A stretch of DNA of 64,000 nt from Enterobacter sp. JUb54 (GCF_014298075.1 NZ_CP060418.1:5084001-5148000); one strand, 5' to 3'; positions 42,211 to 50,802 are shown, numbered from the stretch's first letter. Notes: generated by a model not told the origin, from the letters alone. A program made the numbers and translations.

Positions 42211-43052
42211 GAAGACCTCCGGGCGCGGCGACGGTTAGCCAGCAGACCGTGTTTAGGCGCCATCACAAAGGTGATTAAAAAGATCAGCGTCTGGGCCACC
42301 ACGATAATGCCGCCGGTGGCGCCGTCGAGATAGTAGCTTAGCCAGGCGCCGAAAAAGCTGGTCAGGCTGCCAATGGCCACGGCAATTGCCAGCAGGCGCG
42401 GAAAGCGGTCGGTCAGCAGCCAGGCGGTGGCGCCGGGGGTGACCACCAGGCAAATTACCAGGAAGGCGCCCACGGTTTGCAGGGCCGCCACGGTACAGGC
42501 TGCCAGCAGGGTAAAGAACAGCAGCTTCAGCCCGGTGGTGTTGAGGCCAATGGAGCGGGCATGACTTTCATCGAAAAAGGTCACCATCAGATCTTTCCAT
42601 TTCAGCAGCAGTATCACCATTGAAATCGATCCGATGGCCGCCAGCTGAATAATATCCTCCGGTGCAATCGCCAGAATATTTCCGAGAATAATGGTCTGGA
42701 TATTCACCGAGGTCGGATTGAGGGAGACCATAAACAGCCCGATGCCGAAGAACGAGGAGAATATCAGGCCGATAATGGCGTCTTCTTTCAGCTTCGACCG
42801 TTGGTTGAGAAACAGCATGCTGCCCGCCGCCAGCCCGCCGGAGAGAAACGCGCCGACGGCAAAGGGCAGACCCAGCATATACGCCCCGGCGACGCCGGGC
42901 ACGATGGAGTGGGAGAGGGCATCGCCAATCAGCGACCAGCCTTTCAGCATCAGGTAGCAGGAGAGAAAAGCGCAGACGCCGCCCACCAGTGCCGATACCC
43001 ACATCGCATTCAGCATGTATTGATAGCCAAACGGCTCAAGCAGCCAGTTCAC
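42204..43052 (-). CDS. sitC: Iron/manganese ABC transporter permease SitC
   Basis: A 282-residue paralogue of SitD ([40 protein letters not shown]). With SitD it forms the heterodimeric membrane channel for Mn2+ and Fe2+. Two permease genes in tandem are normal for sit loci. It overlaps sitB by four bases. Confidence 0.93.
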   Translation of the reverse strand: MNWLLEPFGYQYMLNAMWVSALVGGVCAFLSCYLMLKGWSLIGDALSHSIVPGVAGAYMLGLPFAVGAFLSGGLAAGSMLFLNQRSKLKEDAIIGLIFSSFFGIGLFMVSLNPTSVNIQTIILGNILAIAPEDIIQLAAIGSISMVILLLKWKDLMVTFFDESHARSIGLNTTGLKLLFFTLLAACTVAALQTVGAFLVICLVVTPGATAWLLTDRFPRLLAIAVAIGSLTSFFGAWLSYYLDGATGGIIVVAQTLIFLITFVMAPKHGLLANRRRARRSSC

Positions 43053-43870
43053 TCTTCACCGCCCGTCGCCCGGCGGCTGATAAACGGACGTTCATCGTCA
43101 GTAATGACCTGGGTTTCACCGCCGCTGAGCACCACGTGGCGCAGGACGCCGCTGAACGCGCGCTCGAGGTTTCCGGCGGTGAAGGTGGTTTCCGTCGGCC
43201 CGCTGGCCAGCACGGTACCTTTGACCATCACCGTATAATCGCAAAACTCGCTGACCGACCCGAGATTATGGGTGGAGACCAGCATGGTGCAGCCTTCATC
43301 GCGCAGTTCGCGCAGCAGGGCGATGATCCGCGCTTCGGTCTGGACATCAACGCCGGTGAACGGTTCGTCGAGCAGAATCACCTGGCCTTGCTGAGCAATC
43401 GCACGGGCAAGAAACACCCGCTTTTTCTGCCCGCCGGAAAGCTCGCCGATTTGCCGATGGCGGTACTCGCTCATGCCGACCCGCGCCAGCGCCGCATCGA
43501 CGCGCTGGTGATCCTCGGCCTTGGCCCGCCGCAGCCAACCCATGTGTCCGTAGCGGCCCATCATCACCACATCTTCCACCAGCACCGGGAAGGACCAGTC
43601 CACATCCTCAGACTGCGGTACATAGGCCACCAGGTTCTGGCGCAGGGCGCGATTGACCGGCTGACCAAGAATGGCAATCTCGCCGTGGGACAGGCGAACA
43701 AAACCCATCAGCGCTTTAAACAGCGTTGATTTCCCCGAGCCATTGACCCCGACCAGCGCGGCAATTGAACCGCGCGGGACGCTGAACGTCGCATCGCGCA
43801 GCGCCGTGTGGCCATTGCGATAGGTGACGCTGACCTGGTTGACCGCAAGGCCGGCGATGTCTGTACTCAT
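43049..43870 (-). CDS. sitB: Iron/manganese ABC transporter ATP-binding protein SitB
   Basis: A 273-residue ATPase with Walker [19 protein letters not shown], signature [20 protein letters not shown], Walker [13 protein letters not shown] and the switch histidine in [10 protein letters not shown]. It powers SitCD. It overlaps sitA and sitC by four bases each, indicating translational coupling. Confidence 0.95.
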   Translation of the reverse strand: MSTDIAGLAVNQVSVTYRNGHTALRDATFSVPRGSIAALVGVNGSGKSTLFKALMGFVRLSHGEIAILGQPVNRALRQNLVAYVPQSEDVDWSFPVLVEDVVMMGRYGHMGWLRRAKAEDHQRVDAALARVGMSEYRHRQIGELSGGQKKRVFLARAIAQQGQVILLDEPFTGVDVQTEARIIALLRELRDEGCTMLVSTHNLGSVSEFCDYTVMVKGTVLASGPTETTFTAGNLERAFSGVLRHVVLSGGETQVITDDERPFISRRATGGEE

Positions 43871-44784
43871 TGCTGTTTCCTCAGGCCGTCGTTGATGCCC
43901 TGGACGATGGTTTGCGTGGTGACGCGCAGCAGGTCCAGATAGGTCGGAACCGGGCCGTCGGCGGCGCTCAACGAGTCCACATAGAGCACGCCGCCGTAGT
44001 GGGCGCCGGCTTCTCTGGCCACCTGACGCGCGGGTTTGTCAGAGATGGTGCTTTCGCTGAAGATAGTCGGGATATGCTCTTTTTTCATGGTGTCGATGGT
44101 TTTACGCACCTGCTGCGGCGTGCCCTGCTGGTCGGCATTGATCGGCCACAGATAGCGCTCCTTCAGCCCGTTATCGCGGGCCAGATAGGAGAAGGCGCCT
44201 TCGCTGGTCACCAGCCAGCGCTTATCTTCCGGCAGCCGGGCCAGTTCCGCTTTCAGCGGCGCCATGGTCTGGCGGATTTTCTCTTTATAGGCCTCGGCGT
44301 TCTGGCGATAGGTATCGGCATGCGCGGGGTCGTACTTCACCAGCGCGTCGCGAATGTTATCGACGTAGATCAGCGCATTATCCATCGACATCCACGCGTG
44401 GGGATTGGGCTTACCGTTATAGGGGCCATCGCTGATCCCCATCGGCTGAATGCCGTTGCTGACCACCACTTCCGGCACCCCTTTCAGATGCTGATAGAAG
44501 CGGGCGAACCACAGTTCCAGATTAAGGCCGTTGGTGAGGATCAGTTGCGCCCCCTGAGCGCGCTTAATGTCACCTGGAGTGGGCTGATATTCGTGGATCT
44601 CGGCGCCCGGTTTGGTGATCGAATTGACCTGGGCTGCATCGCCGGCGACGTTTTGCGCCATATCGGCAATCACCGTAAAGGTGGTGATCACGGTGAATTT
44701 TTCGTTCGCCTGAGCCGGGGCGATGGTCATGACGGCCAGCAGCGTGGTAAAGAGCAGATGTTTCAGCGACGGCAAATGCAGCAT
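43867..44784 (-). CDS. sitA: Periplasmic Mn/Fe-binding protein SitA
   Basis: A cluster A-I (cluster 9) metal-binding lipoprotein-type/periplasmic protein of 305 residues with a signal peptide ([26 protein letters not shown]). Metal ligands expected from the family lie in [13 protein letters not shown] (His), [15 protein letters not shown] (His) and the glutamate and aspartate residues in ...TIFSEST and YVDSLS. The ATG at 44784 has AGGG at the right distance and is preferred over that at 44796. It is the first gene of sitABCD, with Mn- and Fe-responsive boxes upstream. Confidence 0.95.
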   Translation of the reverse strand: MLHLPSLKHLLFTTLLAVMTIAPAQANEKFTVITTFTVIADMAQNVAGDAAQVNSITKPGAEIHEYQPTPGDIKRAQGAQLILTNGLNLELWFARFYQHLKGVPEVVVSNGIQPMGISDGPYNGKPNPHAWMSMDNALIYVDNIRDALVKYDPAHADTYRQNAEAYKEKIRQTMAPLKAELARLPEDKRWLVTSEGAFSYLARDNGLKERYLWPINADQQGTPQQVRKTIDTMKKEHIPTIFSESTISDKPARQVAREAGAHYGGVLYVDSLSAADGPVPTYLDLLRVTTQTIVQGINDGLRKQQ

Positions 44785-44823
44785 AAGATCCCTCATTGCG
44801 ATGTGGTTAATTAATCATCTTTT

Positions 44824-44856
44824 ATAGCCATTGCTATGTTATATAGCATAGGCTAT
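44824..44856 (-). promoter_or_regulatory. MntR-like palindrome upstream of sitA
   Basis: ATAGCC...GCTATGTTATATAGC...GGCTAT forms nested inverted repeats around 44840, about 40 bases before sitA. The layout resembles enterobacterial MntR sites and is probably the manganese-responsive operator. Confidence 0.55.
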
Positions 44857-44861
44857 TTATA

Positions 44862-44880
44862 AATGAAAATGATTATTATT
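44862..44880 (-). promoter_or_regulatory. Fur-like box upstream of sitA
   Basis: AATGAAAATGATTATTATT resembles the Fur 19-mer and lies directly beyond the MntR-like palindrome, giving a composite iron and manganese control region. Confidence 0.55.
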
Positions 44881-44962
44881 TAGATGACGTGGTAATGATT
44901 AGCACCACAAGGGTATCGCGTAAGCTAAGCGGGGAAATCGCAGGAAAAAAACAGGGTATCTG

Positions 44963-44994
44963 CCTGCCCGGCAGGGGAAAACAGCCCGGGCAGG
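44963..44994 (-). terminator. Terminator of the LacI-family gene
   Basis: CCTGCCCGG and its complement (CCGGGCAGG) form a strong stem 7 bases beyond the regulator's stop. On the minus strand a T run (CTGTTTTTTTCC) follows some 18 bases later. Confidence 0.5.
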
Positions 44995-45000
44995 ATAAAA

Positions 45001-45963
45001 TCAGGAGATGTCGGCGACCGACTGGCGTGGGATCAGGCGGCCTGCGAGAGTGCGACCTTCGGTGGCAAATGCCGGACGCTCATCAATCAGGTTGCGGATG
45101 CGCTGCAGGCAGTTTTCCATCAGCTGTTCCAGCGGCCAGGAGATACAGGTCAATGGTGGATAGAGCAGCGAGGCCAGCGGCGAATCTTCGAGGCTCAGCA
45201 GCGAAACTTCCTGCGGCACGGCAACATTGAATTCGCGCAGCAGGCGCATGGCTTCCGCCGCGTAGCGGTCACGCTTCACGATAATCACCGAATATTTGCT
45301 GAAGCTGTTGATCAGCGTAAGCAGCGCCTGTTCGACATCGTCATTGGCGGTCAGCACCAGCTGGCGGTTGAAAGGAATCGAGTAGTTTTGCAGGACGTTA
45401 CGATAGCCTTCCTGCATCTGGCGGCTGGCGTCATCGCTGTCGCTGTCAGAAAGCAGGGCGATGTGACGATGGCCTTTACCAATCACGTAGCGACAGGCGC
45501 TTTCGGTAGCAAAGGCGTAGTCGTAACCCTGATTGTTCACCCCGGCGATGCTGAAACGATCGAAGGAGATCACGTTGCGTGGCGTATCCGCAGGCAGGGG
45601 GCCGAGCACCACCACGGCGACACACTGGCGCTGGAAATCGTCGATGACGGCCGCCTGCTCGACAGCATCCGTGACGTACTGGACGATCAGGTTTTTATTC
45701 AGGCTTTTCAGCGCCACAGACAGCAGAGGCAGCAGCCGTGCGCTGCTGCTTTCATCCCGCACCGGGAGTACCAGACCGACATGATTGGATGTTTGACTGG
45801 CGAGGTTCTGCGCGGCAAAACTTGGGCGATAGTTCAACTCTTCCACTGCCCGCAGAACGGCTTCCCGGCTTTCGTCACGCACGCCGCGGGTGCCGGTGAG
45901 CACACGAGATACCGTCGCTCTCGAGACATTCGCTAATCTTGAAACATCATCAATGGTTGGCAT
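45001..45963 (-). CDS. LacI-family regulator of the beta-glucoside PTS locus
   Basis: A 320-residue GalR/LacI-type repressor. The helix-turn-helix and hinge (MPTIDDVSRLANVSRATVSR, residues 1-20) are followed by a sugar-binding core (NHVGLVLPVRDES; HIALLSDSDSDDAS). It is the last gene of the minus-strand PTS unit, 54 bases behind the ROK kinase gene. The GGAAAGCGCTTTCC-type palindromes in the two divergent promoter regions of this locus are its likely operators. The inducer is probably a phosphorylated beta-glucoside, by inference from the neighbours. Confidence 0.85.
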   Translation of the reverse strand: MPTIDDVSRLANVSRATVSRVLTGTRGVRDESREAVLRAVEELNYRPSFAAQNLASQTSNHVGLVLPVRDESSSARLLPLLSVALKSLNKNLIVQYVTDAVEQAAVIDDFQRQCVAVVVLGPLPADTPRNVISFDRFSIAGVNNQGYDYAFATESACRYVIGKGHRHIALLSDSDSDDASRQMQEGYRNVLQNYSIPFNRQLVLTANDDVEQALLTLINSFSKYSVIIVKRDRYAAEAMRLLREFNVAVPQEVSLLSLEDSPLASLLYPPLTCISWPLEQLMENCLQRIRNLIDERPAFATEGRTLAGRLIPRQSVADIS

Positions 45964-46017
45964 GGTATTTTCTGCTTTGATTATTTCGCTTAGCTTAACA
46001 TACCTGCTGAAAAAGTG

Positions 46018-46932
46018 TCATCGCCAGCGGTCCGCGGAATTTGCCAGAACCGGCAGCCACGCTGCCCCGCGCACGCCGCTGGCATCGCCGAAGCGAGCCG
46101 GTTTAATCTGGGTTCGGCAGCTGTCGGAAAACAGATAAGGCACCAGCGCTGCCGGCAACGCGTCGTAGATTTTTTCAACGTTGGACAAGCCGCCGCCCAG
46201 CACAATGACCTGGGGATCGAGAATATTAATCACCGACGCCAGGCTGCGGGCAAAAGCATCGATAAAGTGCTGCCAGTGGGCCAGCGCCTGCGGGTCGCCC
46301 TCGCCAGCGGCCTGAATAATCGCCTCCGCTCGCGCCTGCTCGCCGAAGCGACGGGCAAAGCCGGTGCCGGAGATAAAGCTTTCGATGCAGTTCACTTTGC
46401 CGCAGTAGCAGGGCTGATCCGGGCCATCGCGCTCCGGCGTATAGCCCGGCAGCGTGTTGTGTCCCCATTCGCCCACGATGGCGTTGGGTCCGCTCAGCAG
46501 CTGCTGATTGACGGCGATGCCGCCGCCGCAGCCGGTGCCAATAATCACCCCGAATACCGTACTGGCGCCAGCCCCTGCACCATCCACGGCTTCGGAGAGC
46601 GTGAAGCAGTCGGCATCATTGGCAATCCAGACCGGCTGGCCGAGCTGCTGCTTGAGATCCCGACGCAGGTCGTGGCCGTTGAGGACCAGGCAGTTGCAGT
46701 TTTTAATCAGGCCGCTCTGCGGATCGATGGCGCCCGGCAGGCCAATACCAATCGTAAACGGCTGTTCGCTCCACTGGCGCACGCTGTCGATCAGGCCAAG
46801 CAGCTGCTGCATAAAGGCCTCATAGCTCTCTTTGTGCGTCGGTCGACGTTGGCGATAGACGCATTCGCCGTCGGCGTTGAGCATCACGGCTTCCATTTTG
46901 GTACCGCCGATATCTAAACCCAGATGTAGCAT
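46018..46932 (-). CDS. ROK-family sugar kinase (fructokinase Mak-like)
   Basis: A 304-residue ROK kinase. It has the phosphate motif LGLDIGGTKMEAVML, the catalytic Asp region WIANDADCFTLSEAVDGAG, VFGVIIGTGCGGGIA, the zinc-binding CYCGKVNCIESFISG and LDPQVIVLGGGLSNV. The sequence is closest in pattern to E. coli Mak (fructokinase) rather than NagK or BglK. In a beta-glucoside PTS operon it may phosphorylate a free sugar released by hydrolysis, but the substrate is not proved. The ATG at 46932 after TGAGGACAACC is chosen over an upstream frame extension. Confidence 0.85.
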   Translation of the reverse strand: MLHLGLDIGGTKMEAVMLNADGECVYRQRRPTHKESYEAFMQQLLGLIDSVRQWSEQPFTIGIGLPGAIDPQSGLIKNCNCLVLNGHDLRRDLKQQLGQPVWIANDADCFTLSEAVDGAGAGASTVFGVIIGTGCGGGIAVNQQLLSGPNAIVGEWGHNTLPGYTPERDGPDQPCYCGKVNCIESFISGTGFARRFGEQARAEAIIQAAGEGDPQALAHWQHFIDAFARSLASVINILDPQVIVLGGGLSNVEKIYDALPAALVPYLFSDSCRTQIKPARFGDASGVRGAAWLPVLANSADRWR

Positions 46933-46965
46933 GGTTGTCCTCAGATGAGAGTGGGGGAGTGCACT

Positions 46966-46995
46966 CCCGGGCGGTCGCGTCAACGCCCGCCCGGG
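46966..46995 (-). other. Hairpin between IIA and kinase genes
   Basis: CCCGGGCGG...CCGCCCGGG is a 9-bp stem in the 71-base gap within the minus-strand PTS operon. No T run follows, so it may act on mRNA stability. Confidence 0.5.
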
Positions 46996-47003
46996 TCGTC
47001 CGG

Positions 47004-47321
47004 CTACTGGTGTAGCGGGCGTGAACGGTAGACCGCAATCAGCTCGGCGATCAGCTCTTTCGCCAGAATCGAGGTCATCAAATGATCCTGGGCGTGAACC
47101 ATCACCAGCGTCATTTTGGTTTTCCCTTCCCCTTCGTCGGCTTCAATCAACTGAGTCTGGACGAGGTGCGCTTCGCGGGAATAGTGCGCGGCTTCTTTCA
47201 TCTTCTCGTCAGCGGCGGCAAAATCCCCCTCTTTGGCACAGCTCAGTGCTTCAAAACAGAGGCTACGCGCCTGACCGGCATTGATGATAATGCCCATGAT
47301 TTGTTCTTCTGATTCCATCAT
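47004..47321 (-). CDS. PTS lactose/cellobiose-family IIA component
   Basis: A 105-residue all-helical IIA of the lactose/cellobiose (Lac) family: IIINAGQARSLCFEALSCAKEGDF with repeats of helices, then MTLVMVHAQDHLMTSILAKELI carrying the phosphorylated histidine in the VHAQDHLMT motif. It accepts phosphate from HPr and passes it to the IIB protein encoded upstream in the operon. Start MMESEEQIMG; either of the first two methionines may be used. Confidence 0.9.
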   Translation of the reverse strand: MMESEEQIMGIIINAGQARSLCFEALSCAKEGDFAAADEKMKEAAHYSREAHLVQTQLIEADEGEGKTKMTLVMVHAQDHLMTSILAKELIAELIAVYRSRPLHQ

Positions 47322-47334
47322 AAATCTCCATAAC

Positions 47335-47406
47335 CGTCATACTTCAAGCTGCAGGGGATTCACTGCGTCGCCGCCTGCCTGCAACTCGAATTATTTAGGG
47401 TATACA
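47335..47406. repeat. Internally deleted ERIC element inside the PTS operon
   Basis: CGTCATACTTCAAGCTGCAG and CTGCAACTCGAATTATTTAG are the ERIC ends; the centre is shortened. It fills nearly the whole 99-base gap between the IIC and IIA genes and would be part of the mRNA. Confidence 0.8.
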
Positions 47407-47420
47407 TAGTGTGGTGTGAA

Positions 47421-48743
47421 TTAAGCGGACTGAGCCACGGCTTCAGTCTGGGCGGCTGCGTTGTCGCGTTCTTGCTGCAGCAGCTGTTTTTCGTAGGCTT
47501 TCAGGAACGGCATATACATCACCATTGCTGTGGCCATACAGATCAGGCACATGATCACCGGGCTGAAGCTCCAGTTAGCCGCCCACGACGCGCCAATCGG
47601 CGCCGGGGTGGTCCACGGGGTCATCGAGACCACGCGACTCACCAGATCCAGCTTCAGGGCGAACCAGGCGAGAGTGGCGTTAATCATCGGTACCAGCACG
47701 AATGGCAGGAAGAACAGCGGGTTCATGATAATCGGCGCGCCGAACAGAATCGGTTCGTTGATGTTGAACACGCCCGGGACGACACCCATACGTCCAATGG
47801 TGCGCAGATGGACCGCCTTGCTGCGCAACAGCATCAGCGCCAGCGGCAGCGTCGAGCCAACGCCGCCAATCAGCAGGTAGTGGTCCCAGAAACCTTGCAC
47901 ATAGATGTGAGGGATCGCCGTACCCGCCGCCATAGCGGCCTGGTTTATCGACAGGTTCGCCATCCAGAACGGGTTCATGATCCCGGTGACGATCAGCGCC
48001 CCGTGGATCCCGGCAAACCACAGCACCTGGCAGACCAGCACCGACAGCAGAATGGCGGGTAAGGTATCGGAGGCGGCAACCAGCGGTTTCACCAGCGACA
48101 TGATCGCTTCCGGAATGATCATCCCCAGCTGCGCTTCGATAAACAGGTTCAGCGGATGCAGCGTCAGGACGATAGCCAGCACCGGGATCAGGATTTCAAA
48201 CGAGCGCGCGACACCGGCCGGGACCTCAGGCGGCAGGCGAATGGTAATGTTGTGCCGCTTGAGGAAGGCGTACAGTTCGGTGGAGTAAATCGCCACCAGA
48301 ATCGCGGTAAAAATCCCCTGTCCGGAGAAGTAAGCGGTGGAGATCTGCCCGTCTTTCAGCGGGGCGGCCACCAGCAGGAAGGACATCAGCGACAGCATGC
48401 CAGCGGTCAATGAATCCAGGTTGTGATGTTTTGCCAGGCTGGCGGCGATGCCGACCGCGATAAACAGGGTCATCACCCCCATGCTGAAGTTAAAAGGCAG
48501 CATCAGGGCATCGCGATGATCGAGGGAGAACTGCAGCCACGCCCGGGCAAATCCCCAGCTGGTATCCGGCGAGAAGGGCGGGAAGATAAAGACCAGTAGG
48601 AAAGAGCCGACGATCATAAAGGGCAGCGCGGTGATGAAACCGTCGCGGATCGAGGTGACATACTTTTGCTGCCCGATTGCCCCGGCCATCGGCGTAATTT
48701 TTTGTTCAATAACGGCGATCAATTTAGCGTACAGAGAGCTCAT
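47421..48743 (-). CDS. PTS lactose/cellobiose-family IIC permease
   Basis: A 440-residue membrane permease of the CelB/ChbC type with about ten helices; family marks include SIRDGFITALPFMIVGSFLLVF, LWFAGIHGALIVTGIMNPFW and PGVFNINEPILFGAPIIMNP (the conserved N-I-N-E-P substrate motif). It takes up a beta-glucoside with phosphorylation by the IIA and IIB of the same operon. It lies 9 bases behind the IIB gene. Confidence 0.92.
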   Translation of the reverse strand: MSSLYAKLIAVIEQKITPMAGAIGQQKYVTSIRDGFITALPFMIVGSFLLVFIFPPFSPDTSWGFARAWLQFSLDHRDALMLPFNFSMGVMTLFIAVGIAASLAKHHNLDSLTAGMLSLMSFLLVAAPLKDGQISTAYFSGQGIFTAILVAIYSTELYAFLKRHNITIRLPPEVPAGVARSFEILIPVLAIVLTLHPLNLFIEAQLGMIIPEAIMSLVKPLVAASDTLPAILLSVLVCQVLWFAGIHGALIVTGIMNPFWMANLSINQAAMAAGTAIPHIYVQGFWDHYLLIGGVGSTLPLALMLLRSKAVHLRTIGRMGVVPGVFNINEPILFGAPIIMNPLFFLPFVLVPMINATLAWFALKLDLVSRVVSMTPWTTPAPIGASWAANWSFSPVIMCLICMATAMVMYMPFLKAYEKQLLQQERDNAAAQTEAVAQSA

Positions 48744-48752
48744 GATCTTTCC

Positions 48753-49067
48753 TTAGTGGTTGTTATCAATCAGGGAGAGCGCGAAATCCAGTACGGCGCC
48801 GCCTTTCTGCATGCCGTAATCCATCATGTTGATGGGCTCCACGCGGATCCCATATTTGTCCGCCTGCTTTTGCAGATCTTTCTGCATATATTTCACCTGC
48901 GGGCCAAGCAGGACGACCTGATAGTTGCCGACCTGCTGATCAAACTCGGCGACGCCAAAGGCATTGATCTCCACCGGCAGACCGCGCTGCTCTGCTTCGG
49001 CAATCATTTTTTTCATCAGCAGGCTGGTGGACATACCTGCGGAACAACACAACATAATCTTTTTCAT
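48753..49067 (-). CDS. PTS lactose/cellobiose-family IIB component
   Basis: A 104-residue IIB protein with the phosphocysteine loop MLCCSAGMSTSLLMKKM (Cys 7/8) and the P-loop-like Rossmann fold continuing VVLLGPQVKYMQKDL. It transfers phosphate from IIA to the sugar bound to IIC. It is the first gene of the minus-strand unit IIB-IIC-IIA-kinase-LacI. Confidence 0.93.
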   Translation of the reverse strand: MKKIMLCCSAGMSTSLLMKKMIAEAEQRGLPVEINAFGVAEFDQQVGNYQVVLLGPQVKYMQKDLQKQADKYGIRVEPINMMDYGMQKGGAVLDFALSLIDNNH

Positions 49068-49119
49068 AAACCGTTCCTGGTGAGTTGGATGGGGGGACTA
49101 TAGTCATAACGGCGTCATT

Positions 49120-49137
49120 ACGGAAAGCGCTTTCCGT
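49120..49137. promoter_or_regulatory. LacI-family operator in the divergent PTS promoter
   Basis: ACGGAAAGCGCTTTCCGT is a perfect 18-bp palindrome between the divergent IIB and second-IIC genes. A near copy lies before the glycosidase gene (50640), supporting a shared repressor, probably the local LacI protein. Confidence 0.75.
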
Positions 49138-49153
49138 TTGTGGATTTATTAAT

Positions 49154-49169
49154 TGTGATAACGATCACC
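49154..49169. promoter_or_regulatory. CRP site in the divergent PTS promoter
   Basis: TGTGA-TAACGA-TCACC matches the CRP consensus except for the last base and lies beside the operator, so glucose repression of both directions is likely. Confidence 0.65.
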
Positions 49170-49241
49170 TAAGGCGGGCTTTTACTTTATGTTGTAGTGC
49201 GCGATCATCCTGCCAACAAAACCACTCGATAAGGTAGAACC

Positions 49242-50513
49242 ATGAACAATCCGTTGATGAATGTTGCCGTGGACATCATCGAACAGCGTCTGGCGCCACT
49301 GGCGAACGTCCTGACGCGCAATAATCACATTACGGCGATGCGCGATAGTTTTGCGCTGGCGATGCCGTTCGTGATTGTGGGGAGTTTACTGGTGCCCGTT
49401 TTGTTTCCGCCCGTTTCCATAAATGGCGCGACAACGTTCGGACAGTTCTACCTGTGGCTGCGCCCGATGCTGCTGCCGACGTTTGAACTGACCATCGGCC
49501 TGGTGGCGCTGATTGTCGCCTTCGGCGCCAGTGCCAGCCTGGCGAAGCAGTACCGCCTGCCGGAAAGGCTCTGCGGACTGACCGGCTGCCTGTCGTTTCT
49601 GCTGTTCATTGGCTTTCGTGATAATGGCGTAACCAATATTTTCCTCGGCGGCATGGGGATTTTTACCGCGCTGATATCCAGTACATATTCAATTGAAATA
49701 ATTCGGTTTTTTTATAAAAGAGGCTGGTGCATTCGCCTGCCTGAAGAGGTGCCGCTGATGACCCGCAACGGCTTCCAGCTGCTGGTGCCGCTGCTGTTTG
49801 TGATGATTTCCATCAGCGTGGTCAATGCGCTGATGCAGCAAGCCACCGGGCGGATTTTACCGGAGCTGATCAGCGAAGCGGTCAGGCCGCTGGTGGTGGC
49901 CTCAGATACCCTGACCGCGGTACTTATCTCTTTGTTTATCTGTAATTTGCTGTGGTTTGTTGGTATCCATGGCGCGCTGATCATCACCGGAATAATGAAC
50001 CCGTTCTGGATGACCTATCTGTTTGAAAACCAGCAGGCGCTGGCGGAAGGGGCGACGGCGTTACCGCATATCTACCTGCAGGGGTTCTGGGATTTCTACC
50101 TGCTGATTGGCGGCATTGGCTCGACGCTGCCGCTGGTCTTTATGGCGATGCGTAGCCGATCGCGACAGCTGAAAAGCGTCGGTAAAATTGGCCTTATCCC
50201 GTCGTTGTTTAATATCAACGAGCCGATCCTGTTTGGTTTTCCTATCATTATGAACCCGGTTTTCCTGCTGCCGTTTATCTTCGTCCCGTTGATAAACGCC
50301 TGTATCGCATGGTATTTGACGCAGATTGGCATCCTCGATCGGGCGGTGGCGATGTTGCCGTGGTCGATGCCGTCCCCGCTCGGCGCGGCCTGGTCTGCGA
50401 ACGGCAGCTGGAAAAATCTCTGCATGACGTTGTTCGCCATCTTCAACGCGTGGATGCTGTACCGGCCGTTCTTTAAAGTCTACGAACGCCAGCTTGCCGA
50501 CGCCGAACGCTAG
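49242..50513 (+). CDS. Second PTS lactose/cellobiose-family IIC permease
   Basis: A 423-residue IIC paralogue (AMRDSFALAMPFVIVGSLLVPV; LWFVGIHGALIITGIMNPFW; PSLFNINEPILFGFPIIMNP), clearly distinct from the minus-strand IIC although of the same family. No IIA or IIB gene accompanies it on the plus strand, so it probably borrows those of the divergent operon. It has its own terminator and is followed, after a separate promoter, by the glycosidase gene. Confidence 0.9.
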   Translation: MNNPLMNVAVDIIEQRLAPLANVLTRNNHITAMRDSFALAMPFVIVGSLLVPVLFPPVSINGATTFGQFYLWLRPMLLPTFELTIGLVALIVAFGASASLAKQYRLPERLCGLTGCLSFLLFIGFRDNGVTNIFLGGMGIFTALISSTYSIEIIRFFYKRGWCIRLPEEVPLMTRNGFQLLVPLLFVMISISVVNALMQQATGRILPELISEAVRPLVVASDTLTAVLISLFICNLLWFVGIHGALIITGIMNPFWMTYLFENQQALAEGATALPHIYLQGFWDFYLLIGGIGSTLPLVFMAMRSRSRQLKSVGKIGLIPSLFNINEPILFGFPIIMNPVFLLPFIFVPLINACIAWYLTQIGILDRAVAMLPWSMPSPLGAAWSANGSWKNLCMTLFAIFNAWMLYRPFFKVYERQLADAER

Positions 50514-50541
50514 TTTTTTGCCTTTCTCCTGGCCGATATCT

Positions 50542-50563
50542 CGCCCGCGTTATGCGGGCGTTT
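50542..50563 (+). terminator. Terminator of the second IIC gene
   Basis: CGCCCGC-GTTAT-GCGGGCG followed by TTT, 28 bases after the stop codon. Confidence 0.75.
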
Positions 50564-50576
50564 GCATATTTCATAG

Positions 50577-50592
50577 TGTGATGTAAATCACA
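50577..50592. promoter_or_regulatory. CRP site of the glycosidase promoter
   Basis: TGTGA-TGTAAA-TCACA is a perfect CRP core. A -10-like GATAAT at 50631 lies at a distance fitting class I activation, giving a transcription start near 50643. Confidence 0.75.
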
Positions 50593-50639
50593 AATATATC
50601 TGAGTCCCCCTCAAATTTGTGAACCAGACCGATAATAAT

Positions 50640-50653
50640 GGAAAGCGTTTTCC
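50640..50653. promoter_or_regulatory. LacI-family operator of the glycosidase promoter
   Basis: GGAAAGCGTTTTCC, followed by GTTTGTGG as at 49137, repeats the divergent operator and overlaps the inferred transcription start. Confidence 0.7.
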
Positions 50654-50717
50654 GTTTGTGGATGTACATTTCCGAATTTTGTCAGTAGATTTCTTTTGGT
50701 GCACTGGGCCGTATTTT

Positions 50718-50785
50718 TCACCTCAACAGATGAGGTGACAGGGTAGACCTTTTTTTGGCTGCGCCGGTCAGGCGCGGCCTTTTTT
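50718..50785 (+). promoter_or_regulatory. Attenuator-like leader of the glycosidase gene
   Basis: Three elements in series: a hairpin TCACCTCA-ACAGA-TGAGGTGA (50718-50738), a T7 run (50750-50756), and a second hairpin GGCTGCGCC-GGTCA-GGCGCGGCC (50757-50779) followed by T6, ending 8 bases before the Shine-Dalgarno sequence AGGAGG. The second hairpin is a full intrinsic terminator. No BglG-type antiterminator recognition sequence was found. Confidence 0.6.
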
Positions 50786-50802
50786 CACTGACAGGAGGCG
50801 TT

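Noticed and set aside
50757-50785. Terminator of the second IIC gene
   Set aside because: That gene has its own hairpin at 50542-50563, and a promoter with CRP and operator sites lies between the two, so this terminator belongs to the glycosidase leader.
50755-50802. Upstream start of the glycosidase at 50755
   Set aside because: It would put coding sequence into the terminator hairpin; the ATG at 50803 has an ideal AGGAGG and fits the family N-terminus.
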